16,982 nucleotides of DNA from J088 sp003695505 [NCBI: Candidatus Dadabacteria bacterium] (GTDB taxonomy: Bacteria > J088), in the NCBI GenBank assembly GCA_003695505.1, contig RFIY01000126.1, positions 1 to 16,982 of the forward strand, read 5' to 3'. Every line of letters starts with the position of its first letter. Positions within the stretch are counted from its first letter, which is position 1. The translations under genes were made by a program, and so were the position numbers. The notes under the pieces were generated by a model. That model saw nothing but the letters and a program-made list of their open reading frames with translations. It was not told where the DNA came from and ran no database searches. Below are positions 1-7,642 of this stretch, piece after piece.

Positions 1-245
1 AGTAGCGTTTGTAGTTATAGTTCCGTGGCGAGGCGCTGCAGTTCCAGGCGAGAGACCAGCTCCCGCTGGCTCCGCTGCTGCTTGTCTGCAATGCTGCCTT
101 GTACACCACCACCCTCCCCGGTCTGGGCTGCGCTGCGTTTATTCTAGCGGCTCGGAGAGTTCGGCAGGATTGGAGCGTCGTCGCCGAATCTGTGATGTTT
201 CAAACCGATGATTCTGCAACGGATACAAGCGGTGGCGAGATCATC
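1..245. other. No supported gene; region downstream of the recombinase
   Basis: I see no convincing gene here. On the minus strand a 42-codon open frame ends at a TAA near position 16. It reads as a polar, coiled-coil-like tail (ADKQQRSQRELVSRLELQRL). It lacks any ATG, GTG or TTG start, and an in-frame TAG near position 144 closes it upstream. It could be the broken end of an older gene, or chance. No terminal inverted repeat, tRNA end or obvious attachment site was recognised, although this is where a recombinase target might lie. Confidence 0.4.
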
Positions 246-1313
246 TCAATAACGTTCGCCTTCATCATCGTTGCCGGTGCCACATTCCTGAAACCAGGTC
301 CAACTGGCTTGCCCCCAATACAGTGCCTGGCCTGGTGGCGCTGGTGGCCTGTCAATACGTTCGCCATTGGAGGGCAACTGATGCATCGGGTGGGTTCGCC
401 TGTGTACTTCTTCAAGTCTCTTCGTACTCACCCGGATGTACCTCTGCGTAGTCGAAATATGCGCGTGTCCCAACAAAACCTGCAAGTCTCGCAAGTCCGC
501 TCCGTTGTCATGCATAGCCGTGGCCATCGAGTGCCTCAACGCGTGGCAGGCACCGGGTCTACCTGGAAGCGCCTTGCGAATGTACGCTCCGACCATACCC
601 GAGAGGCGGCTGGCACTGAGCGGACCGCCAAGATGTGACAAGAAAAGTATTCCGTCATCAGGCTTGTCACTGAGGAACAGATGCCGAATTCCGAGGTACT
701 TTCTCAACCAGAATCGCGCCCTGTCTCCTATCGGCAAATACTGCGAGTGTTTGGTTTTCGGGCGAAATAGATGGATCTTGCGCGTCGCCGTATCAAGATC
801 GGTTAACTTGATTCTGCGCAACGCACCTCTCCTCATCCCGACGCCATAAAACAGCTCAAGAATGGCGCGATCCCGAATCCCATATTTGGTCGTCACATCA
901 GGTTCGGAAAGAATACTCTCAATCTCCAGTGGAGAATACACCGCAACGGGTGCGCGATCAATCGGGCGTGGCAGCTCCAGGGCTTCGGCTGGATTGCGCT
1001 CAAGCAGCCCTCTCGTTGTCGCCCAGTTCAAAAACGACTTCACTGCAATCAACCTCGCCACAATGGAGTATGAGCTTAGCGGCGCACATGTAGGCTTGCG
1101 GTACTGCGTCCAGTACTTCAGATATTCTTCGAGCCCTCGTGGTGATATTTGCCTTGCCGTTTCTATCTTTCGTGACGAGCACCAGTTCAGGAAGTACCCG
1201 AGATACAGACGCCTGTCTCTGAGTGTAGACGGTGCCAAGCGATCATTAGTAGCGGCCCATTCGAGGTACTCGCCGATTGCTGATTCGATGTCTGTGTTTC
1301 GATTACTGGGCAT
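246..1313 (-). CDS. Tyrosine recombinase / integrase (XerC/D-like)
   Basis: A site-specific tyrosine recombinase of 355 aa, a family that cuts and rejoins DNA through a 3'-phosphotyrosine to integrate elements or resolve multimers. The N-terminal part (about residues 5-115) looks like a SAM-like core-binding domain. The catalytic domain (about 125-300) shows Arg161 in YGVGMRRGAL, a probable strand Lys (186 or 188) in PKTKHSQYLPI, His257 and Arg260 in HALRH, His283 in LLGH, and nucleophile Tyr292 in STTQRYIRVS. The full R-K-H-R-H-Y set is therefore present and the enzyme is probably active. A roughly 60-residue proline- and tryptophan-containing tail follows the usual end of the fold. The start is an ATG with an AAAGG box about 5 bp upstream. 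It is separated from the next gene by about 530 bp, so it probably has its own promoter. On a plasmid it could resolve dimers; it could also have moved a neighbouring segment. No target site was identified. Confidence 0.9.
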   Translation of the reverse strand: MPSNRNTDIESAIGEYLEWAATNDRLAPSTLRDRRLYLGYFLNWCSSRKIETARQISPRGLEEYLKYWTQYRKPTCAPLSSYSIVARLIAVKSFLNWATTRGLLERNPAEALELPRPIDRAPVAVYSPLEIESILSEPDVTTKYGIRDRAILELFYGVGMRRGALRRIKLTDLDTATRKIHLFRPKTKHSQYLPIGDRARFWLRKYLGIRHLFLSDKPDDGILFLSHLGGPLSASRLSGMVGAYIRKALPGRPGACHALRHSMATAMHDNGADLRDLQVLLGHAHISTTQRYIRVSTKRLEEVHRRTHPMHQLPSNGERIDRPPAPPGQALYWGQASWTWFQECGTGNDDEGERY

Positions 1314-1842
1314 CGCAACCTTTCAGTGCAATCTGAAGTCCCATTCTCAATGTCGCGGTTGCCTGCGCGGCAGACGCTCATGATGATAGCGTGCCAAGTG
1401 CAAACTTACGACTGCACAGTGCGCCCTGCTTAAGTTCAGCCACTGGTGTTCCAAGGATAGAAGATCCGTCTGAATAAGCTATCCGTCGAGGCGCGCATCA
1501 TTCAACTCGAAGAATGGCAGATAGCGCGATCTGACATCGACTTGCGCAGCCGTCTAGCCGCCGTTCATGCCGCGATCGCGGTGATCGACAATCCGTTTCT
1601 CCTCCGTCGGTGATACCGTTCTTACAACCACTTCGCCTGTGCACATGCAATATCGATATTTACCCGCGCCTCTCGCTTCTGGCCTCAGGAAAGAACACTG
1701 GATCCCGCCCTTCTCCGCAGGCATGCTGGTCCCTGCCCGGTCGAGGCTGCCCGGAGACTGCATCTCGATTTTAAGCTCGCGCAGGAACGAGGTGTACCGC
1801 GCTTCCCTTTCACGCCTTTTTGTCTTGCTGAGAAAAACGAAT
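1314..1842. other. Gene-poor stretch between recombinase and hypothetical gene
   Basis: No confident gene. Two weak candidates exist. Plus-strand codons 1461-1613 form a 50-codon open frame with plausible amino-acid content (SVEARIIQLEEWQ, then IDNPFLLRR) but no usual start codon. A minus-strand frame at 1554-1871 could encode 105 aa rich in Arg and Lys, overlapping the end of the neighbouring gene by 29 bp and lacking a ribosome binding site. Position 1418-1427 reads AGTGCGCCCT, the same as the nic core of IncQ plasmids, between AACTTA (1403-1408) and TAAGTT (1431-1436). The stretch looks like decayed or regulatory DNA, and may include the promoter of the recombinase. Confidence 0.4.
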
Positions 1843-2550
1843 TCAGCCTGACTCCGGCACTTCCTTCCCATCGCGGACGATGGTTGTTTTGGTTGTACCG
1901 TCGGGGAGGAAATGGGTAATCGTGTAGTTGTCGTCGTCGATCACGGAGACGGTCATGGATCGGCGGCAATGGAATGAATACCGGTATGTATAATTCTGGC
2001 CGTTGATGCGGACGACGAAACGTTTGCCGGATGTGATGCGGTCATGCAGAAGGCGCCGCGAGCCTTTGCCGGCGAGTAGTGGCGGCGCCACGATGAGCGC
2101 CTGCATCGGAGTAAGGGGCCATGTCCAGGGAAGTTCGAGCAGCGGGAGTGTGCTGGGTTTGTAGGGGACGGGAAAAGTCTCCGCGAGCTCGGGATTCGTC
2201 TGTAGGGCCTTGCGCGGTGCGATCCAGTGGTCGAGGCGTGGCAGCCAGCTAACAAATTCGTCGGTGCGCAGACCGTTGTCTGGATCCGCGAGGTCTGCGC
2301 CCTGAAAATATTCTTCGTTCGGGAGAACGAGATTCAGGATAGGATCCTGGCCGCCGAGCGTGATGTCGACCGTGGGCCAGAGCTGGAAGATGTCGCGGGC
2401 CTCGTCCCGGGCAGCAACGCATCCTCCGACGAGCGCGTGGTACGGAGCGAGGAGCATGCGCTTCTTGTAGATCAGGCGAGCGCCATTATCAGTGCCATCG
2501 AAGTAAGGTTCGGAAGGCCCAAACATATTGAGAATGTGTCGCTTGGGCAT
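1843..2550 (-). CDS. Hypothetical protein, 235 aa, downstream of relaxase
   Basis: I do not recognise this protein. It is probably a real gene: the ATG at 2550 is preceded by a strong AAGGGGAGGT ribosome binding site at good spacing, and it follows the relaxase by 57 bp on the same strand, so the two are probably co-transcribed. The first 125 residues are mixed polar. Residues about 132-160 are rich in Leu, Pro and Trp (LPLLELPWTWPLTPMQ, then ALIVAPPLLAG), possibly membrane-associated but broken by prolines. The last 60 residues look beta-rich (FVVRINGQNYTYRYSF, then DDDNYTITHFLPDG). No signal peptide, helix-turn-helix or catalytic motif was seen. Its position suggests a role linked to mobilisation, such as a relaxosome accessory or an entry factor, but that is inference from location only. 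Confidence 0.7.
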   Translation of the reverse strand: MPKRHILNMFGPSEPYFDGTDNGARLIYKKRMLLAPYHALVGGCVAARDEARDIFQLWPTVDITLGGQDPILNLVLPNEEYFQGADLADPDNGLRTDEFVSWLPRLDHWIAPRKALQTNPELAETFPVPYKPSTLPLLELPWTWPLTPMQALIVAPPLLAGKGSRRLLHDRITSGKRFVVRINGQNYTYRYSFHCRRSMTVSVIDDDNYTITHFLPDGTTKTTIVRDGKEVPESG

Positions 2551-2607
2551 GTGGCACCTCCCCTTCCCGCCTCGAGTCTGAAACCGAAATCTCTTCCCGC
2601 CAGCCGG

Positions 2608-3939
2608 CTAACGGGAACGCTCCTGAACCTTTGTCCGGTACGCAACATTGAGTACGGTTTCTGGTATCGGTGGTTGCAGCTCGTCGCGCAGTCGTTTCCA
2701 CCATTTGCGGCACTCGCGTTCCGTATTGGCGTTGGCCGCGCGGTCGGCGATGGCGCAGTGGTGGTCGTTGTGTAACGGGAGCACGTCGATGTAGTCGACG
2801 AGCGAACCGTCGCGGCGATTGTGAAACGCGGTAGCGCGGAGCGCGAGATCCATGCCGGGTAGTATGCCGAGTTCGCGACGCCGCTCGCGCTGCCGGTCCG
2901 ATTCGAGGTGGAAATAGTAGTTTCCGTCTCGTTCAAGGATGAGCGCGGTGCGGCTCGTCGTCTCGTCGTAAGTAATGTCGGCGAGGCGGTATAGTTGTGT
3001 CTTGCCGCGTGGGATGCGAACCTGGCCGGATACCGGCAGGCGCGAACGTTCCGACATTGCGTGAAGCTGGTGTAATTTGCGGAGCTGCGCCGGCAAGTCG
3101 TCGACGAGCTTCCAGGTGTCGCTCGTCAGGCGTTCTGCGAGACCATGTTGCTGGAGCCAACGCAGGCGTGAGATGCGGTGCGCGTGGCGGGTGACGGATG
3201 TCGGGTTACTTTGCGGTGGCTTGAGCTTGACGACGTTGTTGTCGTCTGCCGCGTTGAGCAGGGAGCGGTCGGTCAGTGTCGGGCGTGGTTGATGCAGATT
3301 GCGGGCTTCACGACGCAGACGTTGGTAGGGACGTTCTGGTCCGAGTTGTTTGGTAATCAGGTGTCTGCTGTATTGGCGCAGGTCGTTGCTGATGATCTCT
3401 TTGGGGATGCGGAAAGATTGCCGGTCGGTCTGGTTGTAGATGTACAGATGCGCATGCGGCTGTCCAGTGTTCGTGTGGATGGCGGCGCCCCACTCCACCT
3501 TGTGACCGAGGCGCGTTTCGAGGTACGCGACAATAGCGCGGGTGTGCTCGACAAGATCAATCTGGTCGCCATCCGCGGGGGAAATGATGAACCGAAACAT
3601 CACCGGCTGGTGCTTGCGGCGCTTGATGTGCTTCTGCTCGGCGTGCTTCTGCCAGGCGCCGAGTGTTTGTGGGAGAGAGATTTCGCCTTCGGCATTGAAA
3701 CCGGCGTAGAGGGGGTTACCTCCGGTTGCGGCTTCACGCTCGGCGTAGCGTCCATGCGCGGCCCAGAGGCCGGCACTTGTTGGACGGCCATACTTGGCGA
3801 TGATGACAGACTGCCTCAGTGTTGCGCGTGGGACGCGGCTTGAGCGGAGCTGCATGCGTTGTCCGTTGTTACGCAGTTTCCGTAGCAGGTGCTTGTAGTA
3901 GGAGCGGGCGTAAGTTTTTTGATTACGTGCAACCTGCAT
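2608..3939 (-). CDS. MOBP/VirD2-like relaxase with DUF3363-like C-terminal region
   Basis: A plasmid relaxase that would nick one strand at oriT and lead it into a recipient cell. In 443 aa the order of blocks matches relaxases annotated with DUF3363: LWAAHGRYAERE (59-70, Tyr65 is the likely nucleophile), FRFIISPADGDQIDLV (115-130), then VEWGAAIHTNTGQPHAHLYI (148-167), which holds the metal-binding three-His motif (His155, His162, His164, with Asn157 and Pro161), and the LGPERPYQRLRREA stretch (199-212). The C-terminal half (about 250-370) has the RISRLRWLQQHGLAERL region typical of DUF3363. The relationship to VirD2-type MOBP relaxases is from memory of the family pattern. The start at 3939 has no clear ribosome binding site; an alternative ATG at 3855 (Met29) keeps all motifs. 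It is probably the first gene of a unit with the 235-aa gene after it. No coupling protein or mating-pair genes are in the window. The exact substrate site is unknown. Confidence 0.85.
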   Translation of the reverse strand: MQVARNQKTYARSYYKHLLRKLRNNGQRMQLRSSRVPRATLRQSVIIAKYGRPTSAGLWAAHGRYAEREAATGGNPLYAGFNAEGEISLPQTLGAWQKHAEQKHIKRRKHQPVMFRFIISPADGDQIDLVEHTRAIVAYLETRLGHKVEWGAAIHTNTGQPHAHLYIYNQTDRQSFRIPKEIISNDLRQYSRHLITKQLGPERPYQRLRREARNLHQPRPTLTDRSLLNAADDNNVVKLKPPQSNPTSVTRHAHRISRLRWLQQHGLAERLTSDTWKLVDDLPAQLRKLHQLHAMSERSRLPVSGQVRIPRGKTQLYRLADITYDETTSRTALILERDGNYYFHLESDRQRERRRELGILPGMDLALRATAFHNRRDGSLVDYIDVLPLHNDHHCAIADRAANANTERECRKWWKRLRDELQPPIPETVLNVAYRTKVQERSR

Positions 3940-4080
3940 CAGATCGTCTGGTGGTGGCGCTTGGTCTGGTTCGCCTTACTATCCCAGGGAGACCAGAGAT
4001 CGGGCGCAAAAAATCTTGGCATTGGAGACCCTCTTGGGTATTTATGATAGGTTTCCAAAATGGGACGCGCAACCCGCTTA

Positions 4081-4110
4081 GTGGGCCGTTGTGGGCCGTT
4101 ATAAGCCGTT
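4081..4110. repeat. Tandem 10-mer direct repeats (GTGGGCCGTT)
   Basis: Two perfect head-to-tail copies of GTGGGCCGTT (4081-4090 and 4091-4100) are followed by a third, diverged copy ATAAGCCGTT (4101-4110) that keeps the last six bases. A 10-bp period matches one helical turn, so a protein bound to each copy would sit on the same face of the DNA. In this position the repeats could bind a relaxosome accessory protein, or act as an accessory element for replication; neither is shown. Confidence 0.6.
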
Positions 4111-4412
4111 GGGATGATTGCTATTTGCGAACAATACGGGTGTAATAAGGCGAATTTCTTTATCTTGCACTAAGAATCATTCGGTGAATCTCCCTCTCAA
4201 GCGTCCGGCGCATTCGCACTCGCGCGCCATTCTTGCCGTCTACCCGTACCGGCCGCGCGCGTGGCGAAAATACATGCCAAATGGAGACACCCAGAGGATG
4301 TACAGAGCGTTGCTGTCCCCGCGCAAGCGCGACGATCCCGGGCGTCCGGTTTATTGAAGAATGAGCAGTCTTGTGGAACAGGACCTCGCTTTTACCAACT
4401 CGTCTGTCGAGT

Positions 4413-4424
4413 AGCTCGCGAGCT
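4413..4424. repeat. 12-bp perfect palindrome AGCTCGCGAGCT
   Basis: A perfect 12-bp palindrome in the non-coding stretch downstream of rep. It could be a protein-binding site or chance; no U-run follows it, so it is not a good intrinsic terminator. Confidence 0.35.
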
Positions 4425-4566
4425 CCCGCCAATTCTCAATACGCCGCCAGTGGGACACGATCCGGGTTCAGCAACCTCGTGCAGCGCAAATCAACGGCGT
4501 AGAGATTCCAGAGCATCCAGCATTCCGCCCTTGTGCAGCGGATCGAACACGGTCCGCACCGCCTGG

Positions 4567-5961
4567 TTACTTGTCCTGCGTCATCATCCGCTGCAAACGC
4601 TCCACAAGGATCTCGTCGATAACCAGGCCAAAGAAAATGGATCTCGTTCCATCGCGACGGAAACCATCGAGGTACAACCCGCCCTTCTGCTGGATACGTT
4701 GTTCAGCCTCGGCCTCAAGTTCGATCAGTTCATCGTCGGATAAGGTTGCCCTGTACGCGTCGATGGCTTTCTGACGCTCCGCCGAGACGAGCGCCTTCTT
4801 CGCCTCGGTCAGCAGTTGTTGCGCTTCCTGCGACGTCCGGAGTTTGAGGCTGCTTTCTGCGAAGGCGATCGCGTCCTCGTACTCGCGACGCTCGAATGCC
4901 CGCCTCGCCTGTTTGACAAGCTGCGCGTGCATTTGTTCGGCCCGACGCTCGGCACGCGATTTGAATCCTCGCGGGGGTTGCCAGTTTTCTTTCAGAGCCC
5001 CCTTCCACCATCCGCCGGATTGGGGTTCTTTACCGTTTTCGCGCAGGTAGTCATAGTGCTCAATCTGAAACTCGATCAGTGCCGGGGGATAGTCCCTTAC
5101 GAGCGTCTCTGCAAGGTCCGGGCTTGCCTGGCGCTGGACCAGCGCCTGGACCAGCTCCGCGCGTTTTTCGGGCGTCGTGATGGACACCAGCCCTTCAGAG
5201 AGATCCTCCTCGCCAGAGCCAAGCGCCAGTGGCAACTGGAAGGCCTCCTTGCGGCGCGCGATGAACCGCAAGGCAACCACCTTCCGCCCTTCCCGCTTGT
5301 ACTCTACCTCTGCCTCAATGTCGGACACGGCGTTGACTTCGGCGATCGCTGCCTTGATGACGTAGCGATTCAGATCCCGGAACTGCGCATACTCACCATC
5401 GTCGAGTCCCATCAATTCACGAAACTGATCTATGAGCATAAAGTCCGAGTAGACCGTTTTGTCTGCTCGCCGGACACAGAGTTCGCTGACCAGGAATTCC
5501 CACAGCGTGATCGCGTGCTTGCTGCCGAAACCGCGTTGCACCTGGAGGTTGAGCCTCGCGAAGATATTCGGGTTGTACAGCAACTCGCGCAAATGGGGAC
5601 TGTAGGTGTATTCGCAGATGCCGTCTTTGAAGCGCGCGCTCGCAAGGATCGAGGTCACGGTCCATTCGTTTTTCCGGTCCCTGCCAAAGATGTTCCACTC
5701 GATCAGCGTACCGGTCAGCGCGCGAATAGCATCCTTGATGGTCTCGTAGTTGTTTGTCGAGATCCCAAGCGCATCGCACAGATCAGCAATACGGATCTGA
5801 TGCTTCTCTTCGGTCAGCAAGTCTTCGAACGCGTTGTGCAGGAGCACATTGGAACATTTGCGCTGTAACAGCGTAAGACGGTTCGCGATATGGACTGCGC
5901 CGGTATGTTTCTTGAGAATTTCATCGGCGGACCGGCCACCGACGGCAATTTGTTCCACCAT
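4567..5961 (-). CDS. Replication initiator protein, Rep_3 (RepB/Initiator) family
   Basis: Plasmid replication initiator of 464 aa. Such proteins bind iterons through two winged-helix domains, melt the origin and recruit host DnaB and DnaA. The sequence supports this: HIANRLTLLQRKCSNVLLHN (24-43) and the following IRIADLCDALGI with YETIKDAIRALTGTLIEWN look like winged-helix domain 1. SPHLRELLYNPNIFARLNL, LWEFLVSELC and FRELMGLDDGEYAQFRDLNR belong to the linker and domain 2. The tail carries SGGWWKGALKENWQPPRGFK, a stretch I associate with longer plasmid Rep proteins, then a long charged helical region. The open frame extends upstream to 6228, but that part runs through the iterons and reads as non-protein, so the ATG at 5959-5961 is preferred; its ribosome binding site is weak. 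The start ATGGTGGAA is itself an iteron-like box, which suggests autorepression. It is transcribed away from the origin. Confidence 0.88.
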   Translation of the reverse strand: MVEQIAVGGRSADEILKKHTGAVHIANRLTLLQRKCSNVLLHNAFEDLLTEEKHQIRIADLCDALGISTNNYETIKDAIRALTGTLIEWNIFGRDRKNEWTVTSILASARFKDGICEYTYSPHLRELLYNPNIFARLNLQVQRGFGSKHAITLWEFLVSELCVRRADKTVYSDFMLIDQFRELMGLDDGEYAQFRDLNRYVIKAAIAEVNAVSDIEAEVEYKREGRKVVALRFIARRKEAFQLPLALGSGEEDLSEGLVSITTPEKRAELVQALVQRQASPDLAETLVRDYPPALIEFQIEHYDYLRENGKEPQSGGWWKGALKENWQPPRGFKSRAERRAEQMHAQLVKQARRAFERREYEDAIAFAESSLKLRTSQEAQQLLTEAKKALVSAERQKAIDAYRATLSDDELIELEAEAEQRIQQKGGLYLDGFRRDGTRSIFFGLVIDEILVERLQRMMTQDK

Positions 5962-6406
5962 CGAAAACGCCCTAACGGGGAAATGCCACCATATGTAAAT
6001 TACCACAATTGCGGCGAAGGCGGGGGCCGAAAGTGGAAGGCGTTTCCACCTCGGACGGGCACGTTCGTGTTCGCAGGAATAGTGGAAGGATCTGGGAAGC
6101 ATGGTGGAAACCTGCCACAGCAATCGTGGAAAGATTTGGGATGCACGCGACGGCGAAGGGGTCCCTGTAAGGATCCAGGTGCTGCAACAGGCCGCATACG
6201 AAAAATAGAAGCCTTTTCGGATATACAAGGGCTCTGTGATGGCGCTATGGTGGAAGGATTTGTGATGGCCACCGAAACGCCACCTCCCCTATCCCAAATT
6301 GCTCCACATTAGAACGAAGATCCCCGATCCTTCCACCGAGGATCCCAGAAACCTCCACCCCGGGATCCCATAACTTTCCACATTGCTTCCCGCATCCTTC
6401 CACCAT
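5951..6406. repeat. Iteron array, probable origin of replication
   Basis: About a dozen TGGAA/TTCCA-type boxes lie just upstream of and into the rep start. The longest form is ATGGTGGAAGGAT: one perfect copy at 6247-6259 and a perfect inverted copy at 6394-6406. Shorter matches include GTGGAAGGAT at 6082-6091, ATGGTGGAA at 6101-6109, an inverted ATCCTTCCACC at 6327-6337, and partial boxes near 5953, 6033, 6043, 6126, 6302, 6352 and 6375. GGATCC-containing words also recur (near 6171, 6340 and 6363). Boxes occur in both orientations and with irregular spacing, unlike a strict 22-bp tandem array. No consensus DnaA box was seen. Given the adjacent Rep_3 gene, this is most likely the vegetative origin and the rep operator. 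Confidence 0.75.
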
Positions 6407-6439
6407 AACCAGCTGAGAACCTGCATGAATTCGAGGTTT

Positions 6440-6510
6440 CGCTGTACGCTTAAAGTGTTAATGTTGTTAAGAAGGAAAAGTGTTGTTTTTAATTAAAGGA
6501 AAACACACGA
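6440..6510. other. AT-rich stretch next to the iterons, possible DNA-unwinding element
   Basis: This is the most AT-rich run in the window, containing GTTAATGTTGTTAA and TTTTTAATTAAAGG. It sits on the far side of the iterons from rep, where iteron plasmids often place the melting region. A near-inverted repeat (GTGTTGTTTT at 6480-6489 and AAAACACAC at 6500-6508, one bulged base) could instead act as a weak terminator after the partition operon. It may also hold the rep promoter; no clear -35/-10 pair was seen. Confidence 0.4.
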
Positions 6511-6520
6511 AAGGGATCGA

Positions 6521-6940
6521 CTACTCATTCAGAAGCTTCTTAAGCTCCCGCTCAATCGCCGGGCGCAGTGCGTCCAGGCAAATTTGTTGCATACTCCGTG
6601 GCGAGTAGTCGGAGAGAAACTTTAGCTTCAGATAGAGCGGCTCCGGGAGACGAAGATTGAATACCTTGAGGAGGTCATCGCGGACGGCAGGGTCTTCCCA
6701 AGGAAACTCGGGGACTTTGGGCCGGACGGCCGGTGTAGGATTCCGATTCTTGCCACCCGATCTGGCCGGGGTTGAAGGCGGTTCTTGAACGTCCCGCACA
6801 GTAGCTGACTCGGAGGCTGGTTTTTGTTGCGCGTCAAGGACGCTGGGTCCGCCATCTTCTCCGGCGCTGATGAATTTGAGCAATGTTTCCGGGTCAGGCG
6901 ACTTTCGAAAACCACGCTTCGATGTCTTGCTATTGGCCAT
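6521..6940 (-). CDS. Ribbon-helix-helix partition partner (ParG-like centromere-binding protein)
   Basis: A 139-aa protein whose last third fits a ribbon-helix-helix fold: strand KVFNLRL (92-98), helix A PEPLYLKLKFLSDY (99-112), a turn with SPRS, and helix B MQQICLDALRPAIERELKKL (117-136). The first 85 residues are rich in Pro, Ser, Gly and charged residues and are probably disordered, like the flexible N-terminal tails of ParG-type proteins that stimulate their ParA ATPase. It starts 11 bp before the parA stop on the same strand, so the two are translationally linked. A GGAAGGG box lies about 6 bp upstream. The likely roles are binding a centromere and repressing the par promoter, with candidate sites in 7640-7730. 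The function is inferred from fold and context; I see no specific family signature beyond this. Confidence 0.75.
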   Translation of the reverse strand: MANSKTSKRGFRKSPDPETLLKFISAGEDGGPSVLDAQQKPASESATVRDVQEPPSTPARSGGKNRNPTPAVRPKVPEFPWEDPAVRDDLLKVFNLRLPEPLYLKLKFLSDYSPRSMQQICLDALRPAIERELKKLLNE

Positions 6941-7598
6941 TGGAACCCTTCCCGCGGTCGTTGAACAATTCCTCGTAGAGAAAGAGTAGCTCCGTTGCAG
7001 CCCGGACGTCCCGGGTTTCAGCCTCCGTTACAGATGTGCCGTAGGTGTGTGTGCGCTTGAATGCGACACGTTCGCGGATGCCGGTCGCGCAAATATAAAA
7101 CTCTGAATAATCGGCACAGAAGGCCTTCGCATCCTGAAAATCGGTCGATACCCAGTTGGTCGGTACACGGGTGAACACAAGTCGCGAATCAAGTTCCGGA
7201 TTGACAGTGGCGACCTCGTTGACGATCGACTGAACGCGCTCAAGTGTGTCGAGGTCGGCCTGAGCGGGCTGCACCGGAGATACAAACATGTCGGCAACGA
7301 CCATTGCGGAGCGCAGTTCGACACCGTCGGTACCGCGTGTGTCGACGATCAGATCATCGTAGCGTTCTGCATGGTGCTGGAGTTCTTTCCAGAGGTCCTT
7401 CCCAAAGATCTGAACGCAGGGAATGTGCGGTGCGACTTCTCGAGCGGTGCGAACCGCGGCAAACTTGGAAGCGGTGGCCTGCTTGTCGGTATCGACGACC
7501 AGGACATCACGGCCATCGCGAGCGCGCTCGATGGCAAGGTTCATTACCAGGGTAGACTTCCCCGTGCCGCCTTTCTGCCCCCCGAACAGAATGATCAT
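6930..7598 (-). CDS. parA: ParA-family partition ATPase (small, type Ib-like)
   Basis: A Walker-type ParA/MinD ATPase that would move or position plasmid copies along the nucleoid. It shows the deviant Walker A motif QKGGTGKST (residues 8-16 counting from the ATG, with both the signature Lys and the P-loop Lys), the VVDTDKQATAS switch (about 34-44) and Walker B DDLIVDTRG (about 81-89). At 222 aa it lacks the N-terminal HTH of type Ia ParA, which fits type Ib systems whose partner is a small RHH protein, as found next door. The ATG at 7598 is preferred because GAGGT sits 5 bp upstream; a GTG at 7601 is the alternative but lies too close to that box. The gene is transcribed divergently from cas3 and overlaps the RHH gene by 11 bp. 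A divergent ATPase of another purpose is possible but less likely given the rep and iterons nearby. Confidence 0.9.
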   Translation of the reverse strand: MIILFGGQKGGTGKSTLVMNLAIERARDGRDVLVVDTDKQATASKFAAVRTAREVAPHIPCVQIFGKDLWKELQHHAERYDDLIVDTRGTDGVELRSAMVVADMFVSPVQPAQADLDTLERVQSIVNEVATVNPELDSRLVFTRVPTNWVSTDFQDAKAFCADYSEFYICATGIRERVAFKRTHTYGTSVTEAETRDVRAATELLFLYEELFNDRGKGSNGQ

Positions 7599-7642
7599 CA
7601 CACACCTCGAGACATTGCTGCTGGATTGAGGAAACAGAAAGG

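Larger units (their letters stand above)
3940..4566. other. Non-coding stretch between relaxase and rep; candidate oriT region
   Basis: No supported gene in 627 bp. It lies upstream of the relaxase start, a common place for oriT. Seen in sequence: an inverted repeat TGGTCT (3962-3967) / AGACCA (3990-3995), a small hairpin ACCC-TCTT-GGGT (4028-4039), tandem 10-mers at 4081-4110, and a palindrome at 4413-4424. I could not place a nic site: the VirD2/IncP-type ATCCTG core was not found here. Just after the rep stop, minus-strand 4491-4559 is a 22-codon frame starting GTG (FDPLHKGGMLDALESLRR at its end). It reads like protein, but is too short to call and may be a remnant of a longer Rep tail. 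Confidence 0.4.

Noticed and set aside
99-638. A 179-codon plus-strand open frame at the left end
   Set aside because: It mostly lies antisense to the recombinase, has no recognisable features, and its upstream part lacks a ribosome binding site.
1554-1871. A 105-aa minus-strand frame downstream of the hypothetical gene
   Set aside because: No ribosome binding site, an overlap with the preceding gene and basic low-complexity content; it could be real, but I cannot support it.
2227-3843. Plus-strand open frames opposite the relaxase and the hypothetical gene
   Set aside because: They have no ribosome binding sites or recognisable motifs and mirror the minus-strand coding pattern of the relaxase.
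4816-5868. A 350-codon plus-strand open frame opposite rep
   Set aside because: It lies wholly within the rep gene on the other strand; rep has clear family motifs and the opposite frame has none, so it is a high-GC shadow.
5962-6228. N-terminal extension of the Rep frame by 89 residues
   Set aside because: The extension translates the iteron boxes and reads as low-quality protein; the Met at 5961 starts right at the expected Rep domain.
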